From NCBI GenBank assembly GCA_913045265.1, contig CAJWQX010000017.1:1-49652 (forward strand): a stretch of 49,652 nucleotides of DNA, in the 5' to 3' direction. The notes under the pieces were generated by a model. It did no database searches and was not told where the DNA came from. It saw nothing but the letters and a program-made list of their open reading frames with translations. The stretch comes from UBA11889 sp002313255. Lineage in GTDB: Bacteria > Pseudomonadota > Gammaproteobacteria > Pseudomonadales > Azotimanducaceae. Shown one piece after another: positions 23,796 through 31,496 of this stretch (position 1 is the stretch's first letter; each line of letters starts with the position of its first letter). A program made the position numbers and the translations under genes.

Positions 23796-24209
23796 GTGAG
23801 CGAAAATTTAACCGGTGGTTGTCGTTGCGGTGCGATTCGGTATGAATGTCCTGACGCGGTGATCTTTGCCGGACACTGTCATTGCCGCGATTGTCAGTAC
23901 GCCTCCGGAGGTGCCTATTCGACCGTTGTCGGTGTGGCAAGCGAATCGCTTTCGATCGAAGGTGAAACGAGCGCATTTACTGTGAATGCAGCGAGCGGTA
24001 ATACCGTGACGCGGCGTTTCTGCGCGAGTTGTGGGTCGCCGCTTTTCTCCGAATTATCTGCCAATCCCGGGATGCTCATTTTGAAAGCTGGAAGCCTTGA
24101 TGATCCTGGGCGCGTAACCCCGGCGATGCACATCTGGACCGACAGCAGTCCAGCATGGGCAGAAACATCCGGTCAACTTCCGGAACATCCTGGACAACCT
24201 GACCTTTAG
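23796..24209 (+). CDS. GFA family (glutathione-dependent formaldehyde-activating enzyme-like) protein
   Basis: This 137-residue zinc-binding Mss4-like fold protein has the cysteine pattern of the GFA/CENP-V family: GGCRCGAIRY, GHCHCRDCQ and FCASCGSPLF. The start is GTG, 3 bases after a strong GGGGGGA run. Family members were linked to S-hydroxymethylglutathione formation, but most are uncharacterised. It stands alone on the plus strand, convergent with the ThuA gene. A second GFA gene lies at 27575, and the two are clearly different in sequence. Confidence 0.9.
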   Translation: MSENLTGGCRCGAIRYECPDAVIFAGHCHCRDCQYASGGAYSTVVGVASESLSIEGETSAFTVNAASGNTVTRRFCASCGSPLFSELSANPGMLILKAGSLDDPGRVTPAMHIWTDSSPAWAETSGQLPEHPGQPDL

Positions 24210-24258
24210 CGAGGAATTGACGGTAATAATATACGGCGTTAGGTGTGAGTCCGTTTAC

Positions 24259-24909
24259 TCAACGGGTCGCCCAAAGACAGCCGCGCTTCATAATCTCTTT
24301 CGCTTGTGGCACGTCAAAATCTTCGGCAACGTGTCCGAGTGAGCTATAGAAAACGCGACCTGCCCCGTATCGCTTTTTCCAACAGATTGGCATGACGACA
24401 TCCTTAACCCAATCAATGTTCCAGTAACTGCCGCTAAAGGTTGTGGTTGCGAGTACCTCGTTGGAGGGATCTACGTGCATGAAATACTGTTCGGAGTGCA
24501 TCGTGAAATCGGAAAGGTCACTCACGATGGGGTCTGAGCTCGTGATGTTGACCTCGTAGTCAATAACGCCCCCGGGATGACAGATAAATTGGCCTCCCAC
24601 CATGAACTGGTATTCGACGTTTTGACGAAACGAATCCGCCATACCCCCGTGCCAGCCTGCGCAACCAGTCCCGGCACGAATTGCTTGAAGTAGACCAGTT
24701 TCCTGTTCCCGCGAAATTCCGGCCATGGTCCAAACCGGTACGATGAGATCTTGAGAATTTGTAAAAGCCTCGTCCTCGAACGCGTCCAGTGAATTCGATA
24801 CTTCGACCTGGTAGCCCTCGGTACGTAAAACCTCGGCAAAAATCGTGGCGGTTTGCTCCGGCTCGTGTCCATCCCAACCGCCCCACGTAACGAATGCGTT
24901 CTTAGCCAT
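24259..24909 (-). CDS. ThuA-like trehalose-utilization-type protein
   Basis: This 216-residue ThuA family protein has a flavodoxin-like/class I glutamine-amidotransferase-like fold. Visible family features are the first strand with VTWGGWDGHEPEQT, the segment TGCAGWHGGMADSF, EQYFMHVDP, and the end RVFYSSLGHVAEDF. ThuA in Rhizobium works with ThuB, an oxidoreductase, in oxidising trehalose-type sugars. Here the partner is the Gfo/Idh/MocA gene ending 14 bases upstream, the same pairing. The sugar is unknown, and no transporter is in the window. Confidence 0.9.
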   Translation of the reverse strand: MAKNAFVTWGGWDGHEPEQTATIFAEVLRTEGYQVEVSNSLDAFEDEAFTNSQDLIVPVWTMAGISREQETGLLQAIRAGTGCAGWHGGMADSFRQNVEYQFMVGGQFICHPGGVIDYEVNITSSDPIVSDLSDFTMHSEQYFMHVDPSNEVLATTTFSGSYWNIDWVKDVVMPICWKKRYGAGRVFYSSLGHVAEDFDVPQAKEIMKRGCLWATR

Positions 24910-24923
24910 ACGCGTTAGTCCTC

Positions 24924-26021
24924 TTAATCGAGTTCGCCGATTGCCAGTCCGATCGGTAGCGGGTCTGGCCGATCGGGTGTTGTTGTTAGTTCAATGTGTT
25001 CGCCCGTTGCGGATGAATGCCCGAACGCCTCCATGATCTCCAGGACGTGGTAGGCGAGTTCGCCGCTGCAACGGTGTGATCGGCCGGTTCGAATACCGAC
25101 ACACATGTCGGCAAGACCGATACTTCGCATATTCTCCAGATAGCCGTGGGTCAACGGCAGTTCGTCCCATGTGCGGTCCGTTCGGGACACGCGAACGCTT
25201 CCACCGAAACCGTTGGGATCGGGCGACGATAGACTGGCGTTGGTACCGTGAATTTCGATAAAACGATTTGAATGCAGCCATACGTCGAAACTCATAACCA
25301 CGGTCACGATCGCACCGTTCATGAACTCAAGTGTCCCCGCCGTGTGGGTATCGACTTCGACGTCGATTTGTTCGCCACGGCGAGGCTCGGATCCAACAGT
25401 GCGGGTGTCGAAGGCCCTCGCTGTCAGCGCAGCCACACGACGTACCGGCCCCAATGCGTTAATCAGGGCCGTCAAGTAGTACGGACCCATGTCAAACAGA
25501 GGGCCGCCACCCTCCTGGTAATAGAACGCGGGGTCGGGATGCCATGACTCATGGCCGTGATTCATCATGAAGGCAGTGCCCGCAATCGGTATCCCGACGG
25601 TGCCTGCGTCAAGGGCATTGCGTACCGTTTGATGGCCTCCCCCTAGGAACGTGTCGGGCGCGCAACCAACTCGCAGTGAGCGCTCGTGAGCCGTTTCAAT
25701 CACGCGTTTTCCTTCGACGGTGTTCAAAGCAAAAGGTTTTTCGCAGTAGGCGTGTTTGCCGGATTGGAGAGCCGCGAGGTTGACGTCGGCGTGGGCGCCG
25801 GGAATGGTCAAGTTGAGGATGACCTCAATGTCGTCACGGGCCAGCAGTTGGTTGACCGTCACTGAAGGGATATCAAAGTTTTCACTGCATCTTGCGGATG
25901 CCTCGGCTTCGATATCAGCGCACGCTGCGAAGTTAAGGACGTTGAAAGTCGATGCCGCTTTTAGGTACGCCGAGCTGATCACGCCGCAGCCGATAAGCCC
26001 AATCGATACAGGTTCGATCAT
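24924..26021 (-). CDS. Gfo/Idh/MocA family NAD(P)-dependent oxidoreductase
   Basis: This 365-residue dehydrogenase has an N-terminal Rossmann fold (SIGLIGCGVISSAYLKA), the catalytic-lysine motif YCEKPFALN, and the C-terminal domain signature GGGPLFDMGPYYLTAL. It would oxidise a hydroxyl of a sugar, polyol or inositol using NAD(P). It is first in a two-gene unit with the ThuA gene, resembling thuB-thuA. The 185-bp region upstream separates it from the divergent VOC gene. Confidence 0.92.
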   Translation of the reverse strand: MIEPVSIGLIGCGVISSAYLKAASTFNVLNFAACADIEAEASARCSENFDIPSVTVNQLLARDDIEVILNLTIPGAHADVNLAALQSGKHAYCEKPFALNTVEGKRVIETAHERSLRVGCAPDTFLGGGHQTVRNALDAGTVGIPIAGTAFMMNHGHESWHPDPAFYYQEGGGPLFDMGPYYLTALINALGPVRRVAALTARAFDTRTVGSEPRRGEQIDVEVDTHTAGTLEFMNGAIVTVVMSFDVWLHSNRFIEIHGTNASLSSPDPNGFGGSVRVSRTDRTWDELPLTHGYLENMRSIGLADMCVGIRTGRSHRCSGELAYHVLEIMEAFGHSSATGEHIELTTTPDRPDPLPIGLAIGELD

Positions 26022-26168
26022 GTTCTAGAGAAACCTTTTTTGGTCCAGCATGTGTGCGGCAAGCGGCGATCGATATTGCAAGGTGATTCTATCGCCTAAG
26101 CCCTTTTATAGGTATCGGCGCCTAACGTAATCCGTCGCGATGCCTTGCTGGGGCCCAAATAATGGCGG

Positions 26169-26177
26169 TGCTATGAT
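26169..26177 (+). promoter_or_regulatory. Extended -10 promoter candidate for the VOC gene
   Basis: TG-C-TATGAT is a good extended -10 element. The predicted start point is about 22 bases before the ATG at 26207. The 17-bp-upstream -35 position is poor (TGGGGC), which extended -10 promoters tolerate. Confidence 0.45.
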
Positions 26178-26206
26178 CGCGCATTCAATTGCTCTAGGGG
26201 GAAATC

Positions 26207-26593
26207 ATGGCATTAACAGGGTTCGATCACCTCGTGGTGCGCGTCAACGACATTGATGAAGGCATTGCGACGTATCGCGATCGACTGGGTTTGACACTTG
26301 ATCGAACAGCCGAAAGCGAAGCTTTGGGGATAAAGCAAGCGTTCTTCAACATGCCCAATGGCGGGTTCATTGAAATTGTTGCGCCAACCAGTGCCGATTC
26401 GGCGGTGGGTAAGGCGCTCGAAGGTCGAGGCGAAGGTATGCATACCATCGCTCTCGAGGTCGATGATTTAGACGCGACCTGCGAGGCCATGAAAGAGGGC
26501 GGAGCGCGGCTGATTGGCGAGGGCGGTCCGCAGGTATTTGTGCATCCAAAATCGACTCACGGGATCCTGCTGCAGCTATCGGTCCGTCAATAG
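26207..26593 (+). CDS. VOC-superfamily protein, methylmalonyl-CoA epimerase-like
   Basis: This 128-residue protein has two beta-alpha-beta-beta-beta modules. Candidate metal ligands are H8 (FDHLVVRV), E56 (GGFIEIVAP), H79 (GMHTIALEV) and Q123 (HGILLQL), where epimerases and glyoxalases usually have Glu. The ending VHPKSTHGILLQL resembles methylmalonyl-CoA epimerase and lactoylglutathione-lyase-like proteins. GGGGG precedes the ATG at good spacing. It is a single-gene unit. The exact reaction is uncertain because no mutase or propionate gene is nearby. Confidence 0.82.
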   Translation: MALTGFDHLVVRVNDIDEGIATYRDRLGLTLDRTAESEALGIKQAFFNMPNGGFIEIVAPTSADSAVGKALEGRGEGMHTIALEVDDLDATCEAMKEGGARLIGEGGPQVFVHPKSTHGILLQLSVRQ

Positions 26594-26635
26594 AACAACG
26601 GGTTTACTAGGTGGCGTAGGGTTCGCTCGCTGGGC

Positions 26636-27088
26636 TTACCGAGGTTTCAGTACCGTTAGGTTGGGCGTGCTCATCGAGACCACTTCGACTACGTGTTCGA
26701 GACAAAGAAGGCTGTAATGCTGAAGCTTGTCGTTCGTCCGCAACCCGGTGCTGGTGGAATCGACGTAGTCCAGAAACTTTGACTGGCGATAGAGTCGAGC
26801 CAGGGTTCCTAGGTAGTCTTCCGGCGTGTCGTTACGCGCGAACGATTCGTCGCGTATTGCGTACGCGATGTAATTCGGAAATTCGATTCGATATGCCTCA
26901 AGTAATGGATCTATATCGACCGGATTATCTGGGCTCATCCCCAACCCCTCGAGTTCCTCTCTAAAGTCGGAGGCGGGCGCCTGTTCGATAACCAGCTCGA
27001 GAAAGTTGTCCTTCGGCTCTCGAATGGCCGTAAGGTAGACGTAGTTGAGGCGATTGAGATCGAGCCATTCGACTGCGCGCGGCTTCAT
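26636..27088 (-). CDS. Conserved-looking protein of unknown function
   Basis: This protein has 150 residues from the ATG giving MKPRAVEWLDLNRLNYVYL. The frame stays open 12 codons further upstream, but the chosen ATG overlaps the stop of a 29-codon ORF (ATGA). The sequence is acidic and soluble-looking: a first domain NFLELVIEQAP, then YRIEFPNYIAYAIRDESF, DYLGTLARLYRQSKFLDYV and a final strand HYSLLCLEHVVEVVS. No membrane or catalytic motif is visible. It is the last gene of a minus-strand unit with a GFA gene and a small membrane protein. I do not recognise the family. Confidence 0.6.
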   Translation of the reverse strand: MKPRAVEWLDLNRLNYVYLTAIREPKDNFLELVIEQAPASDFREELEGLGMSPDNPVDIDPLLEAYRIEFPNYIAYAIRDESFARNDTPEDYLGTLARLYRQSKFLDYVDSTSTGLRTNDKLQHYSLLCLEHVVEVVSMSTPNLTVLKPR

Positions 27089-27174
27089 TGCTGCGCCGAA
27101 TTCACCGCGCGGATGCGAAGGCACTCGTCGAGACGATCGGGGGCGAGACCTCGGGTATTTAACGCCATATCCAT
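27085..27174 (-). CDS. Candidate 29-aa micro-ORF coupled at both ends
   Basis: ATG GAT ATG GCG begins on the last base of the upstream membrane-protein stop (TGATG). It runs 29 codons and ends in a TGA that overlaps the next gene's ATG (ATGA). It encodes a soluble basic/acidic peptide beginning MDMALNTRGLAPDRLDECLR. Exact overlaps at both ends, in a spacer that would otherwise be empty, argue for translation. It could be a functional small protein, a coupling leader, or the relic of a longer gene. Confidence 0.45.
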   Translation of the reverse strand: MDMALNTRGLAPDRLDECLRIRAVNSAQQ

Positions 27175-27584
27175 CAGTTCTTTGCCCGTTCTTGTATCCT
27201 GTGTAAATACCAGTTTCTCGTGGCCGGTAGCCATAAAAGTGTGAAGGCGATCAACGCTAATGTTTTGGTCAGAAGGTCGGCGAGGGTTGTCGTTGCGATG
27301 CTGCCGAGGACATTGCCTGTATTAAGAAGACCCCAAGCGTAGGCGACCCAAATGCCCGCAATGGTTGCCCTTACCCAACCCCACGCATTAAAGGTTGCGT
27401 AGGCTAGACAGCCCCAGAGCGCAATGAAAAAAATTTCACCGCCGTGGTTGTCAACAAGGCTAGGTTCAACAACCCATGAAAAGATGAGGACTACGGCGTT
27501 GAACGCGAGCAATCCAGATGCCACCCGGATGGCCGTGGGTCGGTTGCCGATTGCAGCGGACGGCGAGTCGTTGACTAAACCCAT
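27174..27584 (-). CDS. Small integral membrane protein of unknown function
   Basis: This 136-residue protein has about four hydrophobic segments: VASGLLAFNAVVLIFSWVV, IFFIALWGCLAYATFNAW, ATIAGIWVAYAWGLL and LLTKTLALIAFTLLWLPA. There is a short polar N-terminus and a basic tail. No catalytic residues stand out. The start overlaps the end of the upstream GFA gene by 10 bases, and its stop overlaps the start of the 29-codon ORF. Family not recognised. Confidence 0.7.
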   Translation of the reverse strand: MGLVNDSPSAAIGNRPTAIRVASGLLAFNAVVLIFSWVVEPSLVDNHGGEIFFIALWGCLAYATFNAWGWVRATIAGIWVAYAWGLLNTGNVLGSIATTTLADLLTKTLALIAFTLLWLPATRNWYLHRIQERAKN

Positions 27585-27928
27585 GACAGTCGCGTATCGG
27601 TGTGAACGTCCCTTTGTGGAGGATATTGCCCGGGGTCGTCAAGGCTACAAATAGTTACATCGATCACATCCGGGTGTTCGGCGAGTACGCAGGCGACGGG
27701 TGTACCGCAACTACCACAAAAATAACGCGTTCCGTGTGATGAGGATTGGAGAACTTCGGGCTCGCCTTGGATGTAGTCAAAGTCCGTTGTCGGCACCACA
27801 ATCCAAGAGACATACGCGGCGGCGGACGTGCGCCGACACATCGTGCAATGGCAGTTTGCTGACGGGTAGCTGTCTTCCTTAATGCGGTACCGGATCGATC
27901 CGCAAAAACATCCGCCTTCTAAATTCAT
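27575..27928 (-). CDS. GFA family protein
   Basis: This 117-residue Mss4-like zinc fold protein has the motifs GGCFCGSIRY, ANCHCTMCRR and FCGSCGTPVA. I start it at the ATG giving MNLEGGC because AAGGAG lies 9 bases before it; an upstream ATG at 27946 would place that ribosome site inside the gene. It is the first gene of a unit with a small membrane protein, the micro-ORF and a conserved unknown. It differs clearly from the GFA protein encoded at 23796, so a recent duplication is unlikely. Confidence 0.88.
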   Translation of the reverse strand: MNLEGGCFCGSIRYRIKEDSYPSANCHCTMCRRTSAAAYVSWIVVPTTDFDYIQGEPEVLQSSSHGTRYFCGSCGTPVACVLAEHPDVIDVTICSLDDPGQYPPQRDVHTDTRLSWV

Positions 27929-28038
27929 GATCGTGAACTCCTTCAAACCGGTTGAGATAGCCTACCCGCCGCACCACTTTTTTTCAGGTTTACCGCAAAT
28001 ACCGAACCACCCGGGACACCGAAATGGCACCTCAGAAC

Positions 28039-28067
28039 TTGCCGTCACAGGGTGCTAACTGTATTGT
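28039..28067 (+). promoter_or_regulatory. Sigma-70 promoter candidate of the nuo operon
   Basis: TTGCCG (28039-28044) and TATTGT (28062-28067) are separated by exactly 17 bp. The predicted start point is about 44 bases before the nuoA ATG, in the only sizeable gap (189 bases) upstream of the 13-gene operon. Confidence 0.6.
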
Positions 28068-28117
28068 GACGCCGGCTCGAGACCGCGCTTTTTTTGCTCC
28101 TGGGGGATGCGGAGTTC

Positions 28118-28546
28118 ATGGGTGTTGAAGAGACGACGAGCGATATTTGGCCGTTCGTTATTTACACGTTAGTGGTAGGCGTTGTTCTAGCCGCAACACT
28201 GTTAGTTTCCTGGTTTTTTGGGTCAAAGGCTCGACACGGTGGGGCCCAGGATGTTCCTTATGAATCCGGCATCGTTTCGGTGGGCGAGGCAGAAAACATG
28301 CGTTTGTCGATTGAGTTCTACTTGGTCGCCATTTTTTTTGTCATCTTCGATCTTGAGACGATCTTTATTGTCGCCTGGGCGGTTGCATTTGAAGAAGTCG
28401 GCTGGGCAGGTTACGTAGGGGTCGCAATATTCATTGGCATCTTGTTGGTGGCACTGGTGTACGAATTGAAATCTGGTGCGCTTGACTGGGGACGTAAATC
28501 GCGCCATTCCGAACCCTCGAAATATGCCGTCCTGGAGAATGGCTAG
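28118..28546 (+). CDS. nuoA: NADH-quinone oxidoreductase subunit A
   Basis: This 142-residue membrane subunit of respiratory complex I has three transmembrane helices. The family core is visible: PYESGIVSVGEAENMRLSIEF-like acidic loop (quinone-site region) followed by VAIFFVIFDLETIFIVAWA. ATG 28118 was chosen; an upstream TTG at 28094 would add eight residues. It is the first gene of the operon. Its stop shares a base with the GTG of nuoB. Confidence 0.96.
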   Translation: MGVEETTSDIWPFVIYTLVVGVVLAATLLVSWFFGSKARHGGAQDVPYESGIVSVGEAENMRLSIEFYLVAIFFVIFDLETIFIVAWAVAFEEVGWAGYVGVAIFIGILLVALVYELKSGALDWGRKSRHSEPSKYAVLENG

Positions 28547-29232
28547 TGGAGTGGCGATTGATAAAAACGGAGCCTGGTGCATCGATGAAACCGGTCGAAG
28601 ATGCCTACATCGAAGATGCAGCGAAGGGTTTCTTGACCGCTAAGCTTGAAGATCTGGTGGCCTGGGGCCGGTCCAACTCCATCTGGCCATTCAATTTTGG
28701 TTTGTCGTGCTGTTACGTCGAAATGGCGACGAGTTTTACGTCACGACACGACATCTCACGGTTCGGCGCAGAGGTGATAAGGGCCAGCCCTCGCCAAGCC
28801 GACTTGATTGTGATCTCGGGCACCGTGTTCCGGAAAATGGCACCGGTGATCCAACACCTCTACGAACAGTTGTTGGAACCCCGCTGGGTGATTTCAATGG
28901 GCTCGTGCGCTAACTCGGGCGGCATGTTTGATGTCTACAGCGTCGTTCAAGGAGCGGACAAATTTCTACCAGTAGACGTCTATGTACCCGGTTGTCCGCC
29001 TCGCCCGGAGGCATTTATGCAGGGTTTGATCTTGTTGCAAGAGTCCGTGAAAAACACCGAGCGACCGTTGTCATGGATGCTCGGAAACGATGGCAGCTTG
29101 GCGAAGTATGACCCCAGTCAACGAGACAAACACACGCCCGAACGTATGAAAGCGACGGATCTTGCGGAGCCGACGACCGTCGGGGACGCCCCGCTGACGA
29201 CGGACTTATTGGGGAAGAAGCGCGGTAGCTAA
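28546..29232 (+). CDS. nuoB: NADH-quinone oxidoreductase subunit B
   Basis: This 228-residue protein of the connecting arm holds 4Fe-4S cluster N2, the last electron carrier before quinone. The ligands are C55-C56 (FGLSCCYVEM), C121 (MGSCANSGG) and C150 (YVPGCPPRPEA). The start is GTG overlapping the nuoA stop (TAGTG); ATG 28585 is an alternative with a shorter N-terminus. The C-terminal ~45 residues after SVKNTERP are polar and probably unstructured. Confidence 0.97.
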   Translation: MEWRLIKTEPGASMKPVEDAYIEDAAKGFLTAKLEDLVAWGRSNSIWPFNFGLSCCYVEMATSFTSRHDISRFGAEVIRASPRQADLIVISGTVFRKMAPVIQHLYEQLLEPRWVISMGSCANSGGMFDVYSVVQGADKFLPVDVYVPGCPPRPEAFMQGLILLQESVKNTERPLSWMLGNDGSLAKYDPSQRDKHTPERMKATDLAEPTTVGDAPLTTDLLGKKRGS

Positions 29233-29235
29233 GAA

Positions 29236-31011
29236 GTGTCTGAAGTAGTTGAATCAACAACAGAGATCACTGTGTCTACGGTGGTTGACGATCTCGCCAC
29301 CAAGGTGGGTGCTGAACGCTGTACGGTTCAAGAAACGGCAGACAAGATACCCACGATTTGGGTTCCTCGGGAAGAAATCCAATCGGTCCTCCGATTTCTG
29401 AAGGACGAGGCGAGCACACCGTACGAATTGCTGTTTGACGTCTCCGCGATTGACGAGCGGACGAGGCAGCACCGGGTCGATCAACCGGATTCCGACTTCA
29501 CCGTGTTTTATCACCTGATTTCACTGTCAGGAAATAACGACATAAGAATTAAGGTCCCGCTGTCCGAAGCAGACAACCGCGTTAAGAGTGTTTCGTCGAT
29601 CTATCCAGTGGCCAATTGGTATGAACGTGAGGCGTTCGACATGTTTGGGATCGACTTTGAGGACCACCCCAACCTGCGTCGAATTCTGACGCCGCCTCTT
29701 TGGGAAGGGCACCCGCTGCGAAAAGAACATCCCGCCCGAGCGACCGAGATGGACCCGTTCACGATGACGCCAGAATTCCAAAAAGCACAGCAAGATGCGC
29801 TGAAGTTTGTTCCCGAAGAGTGGGGGATGAACACGGACGCGAAACATACCGACTTCATGTTCCTCAATTTAGGTCCGAATCACCCGAGCGTGCATGGTGT
29901 GTTTCGGATTGCCTTACAGCTTGATGGCGAGGTCATCGTGCAGGCGGTCCCCGATATCGGATACCACCACCGCGCGCAGGAAAAAATGTCCGAACGTCAG
30001 ACCTGGCACACGTACATTCCCTACACCGATCGCGTTGATTACCTGGGCGGGGTAATCAACAACTTTCCGTACGTCATGAATGTTGAAAACATGGCGGGTA
30101 TGAAAGTGCCGGAGCGCGCCCAGGTCATTCGCGTGATGCTGGTGGAGTTGTTTCGGATTGCTAGTCATTTGCTTTTCTACGGGACGTTCGCGCAGGACGT
30201 CGGACAGATGTCGCCGGTGTTTTATATGTTTGCCGACCGTGAACGCCTGTTCTCAATCATTGAAGCGATTACCGGCGGTCGCATGCATCCCAGCTGGTTC
30301 CGCATCGGCGGCGTTTGCCAAGATCTTCCCGATGGTTGGGATGCCATGGTGCTGGATTTTTGCAATTACTTGCCGAAGCGGCTCGATCATTACGAAAAAA
30401 TGGCGATGCAAAACGGTATCTTGCAACGCCGGACCAAGGGTATTGGTGCATACAACACCGCGGAAGGACTTGAGTGGGGCATCACCGGCCCGTCGCTACG
30501 TGCCACGGGTAGCGACTGGGATTTGCGCAAGAAGCGGCCTTATAGCATGTACGATCAGTTCGATTTCGAGATCCCGATGGCGACCAATGGGGATACGTAC
30601 GATCGGTGCCGTGTCCGCGTGGACGAGATTCGGGAAAGTTTAAAGATTATTCGACAGTGCGCCGAGAATATGCCTTCCGGACCATACAAAGCGGATCACC
30701 GGCTGGCAACGCCTCCTGCTAAGGAGCGCACGATGCAGGATATCGAGACGTTGATTCATCACTTCCTAAACGTCAGTTGGGGCCCCGTGATTCCGCCGGG
30801 CGAATCGTCGACCATTGTTGAGGCGAGGACGGGTTGGAATTCGTATTACTCGATATCGGATGGAGGCACCATGTCGTATCGTACGCGCATTCGGTCACCG
30901 TCGTTCCCAGCACTTCAGCAGATTCCAGTGATTAGCAATGGGTTTATGGTGTCGGACCTGATCGCCATCGTTGCTAGCATCGATTTCGTCATGGCGGACG
31001 TCGACCGATGA
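29236..31011 (+). CDS. nuoCD: NADH-quinone oxidoreductase fused subunits C and D
   Basis: This 591-residue fusion has subunit C in the first ~190 residues (the EREAFDMFGIDFEDHPNLRR motif) and subunit D after it (LGPNHPSVHGVFRI, PDIGYHHRAQEKMSE, then the EGLEWGITGPSLRATG-type segment). Subunit D provides the quinone-binding histidine and tyrosine at the N2 end. The fusion is the form seen in E. coli and Pseudomonas. The start is GTG, 3 bases after the nuoB stop. Its stop overlaps the nuoE ATG (ATGA). Confidence 0.97.
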   Translation: MSEVVESTTEITVSTVVDDLATKVGAERCTVQETADKIPTIWVPREEIQSVLRFLKDEASTPYELLFDVSAIDERTRQHRVDQPDSDFTVFYHLISLSGNNDIRIKVPLSEADNRVKSVSSIYPVANWYEREAFDMFGIDFEDHPNLRRILTPPLWEGHPLRKEHPARATEMDPFTMTPEFQKAQQDALKFVPEEWGMNTDAKHTDFMFLNLGPNHPSVHGVFRIALQLDGEVIVQAVPDIGYHHRAQEKMSERQTWHTYIPYTDRVDYLGGVINNFPYVMNVENMAGMKVPERAQVIRVMLVELFRIASHLLFYGTFAQDVGQMSPVFYMFADRERLFSIIEAITGGRMHPSWFRIGGVCQDLPDGWDAMVLDFCNYLPKRLDHYEKMAMQNGILQRRTKGIGAYNTAEGLEWGITGPSLRATGSDWDLRKKRPYSMYDQFDFEIPMATNGDTYDRCRVRVDEIRESLKIIRQCAENMPSGPYKADHRLATPPAKERTMQDIETLIHHFLNVSWGPVIPPGESSTIVEARTGWNSYYSISDGGTMSYRTRIRSPSFPALQQIPVISNGFMVSDLIAIVASIDFVMADVDR

Positions 31012-31496
31012 GTGAAACCGAGTTGGTACACGTGTTATCGGGCGAAGAAATCGCTGAAATCGAAGCAGAGATCGCGCATCTTCCAGACCGCGAATCGGCT
31101 GCGATCGATGCGTTGATGATTGTCCAGAAGCACCGTGGCTGGGTATCTGATACGAGCCTCCACGCCATCGCCCGACTGTTGGGGATGTCTTCCGACGCGC
31201 TGGATAGCATCGCCACATTCTACAATTTGATCTTCCGCCAACCCGTTGGTCGCCACGTCGCGATGGTGTGTGACAGCGTCTCTTGTTATGTCATGGGTGC
31301 CGATGGGCTCGGTAAGGCGATCCAGGAGTACCTCGGTATCGCGTTCGGGGGAACGACCGACGATGACCGCTTCACCCTACTGCCGATCGTCTGTCTCGGG
31401 GCCTGTGACAAGGCGCCGACAATGATGATTGATGATGAGCTTATCGAAAACGTGACTGCTGAGCGTCTCGGAGAGATTTTCGGGAGGTTCGAATAG
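31008..31496 (+). CDS. nuoE: NADH-quinone oxidoreductase subunit E
   Basis: This 162-residue thioredoxin-like protein binds 2Fe-2S cluster N1a in the peripheral arm. Its ligands C88 and C93 (VCDSVSCYVMG) and C129 and C133 (VCLGACDKAP) have the spacing of the E. coli subunit. The N-terminal helical part includes HRGWVSDTSLHAIARLLG. ATG overlaps the nuoCD stop by 4 bases. Its stop overlaps the GTG of nuoF by one base. Confidence 0.96.
   Translation: MSETELVHVLSGEEIAEIEAEIAHLPDRESAAIDALMIVQKHRGWVSDTSLHAIARLLGMSSDALDSIATFYNLIFRQPVGRHVAMVCDSVSCYVMGADGLGKAIQEYLGIAFGGTTDDDRFTLLPIVCLGACDKAPTMMIDDELIENVTAERLGEIFGRFE

Noticed and set aside
24251..24265. Small hairpin CCGTT-TACTC-AACGG between convergent GFA and ThuA genes
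   Set aside because: Only 5 bp, no T-tract, and it covers the ThuA stop codon; likely chance.
26072..26097. GGCGAT ... ATCGCC inverted repeat in the Gfo/VOC gap
   Set aside because: Six-bp arms around about 20 bases, common by chance in such sequence; no supporting promoter geometry.
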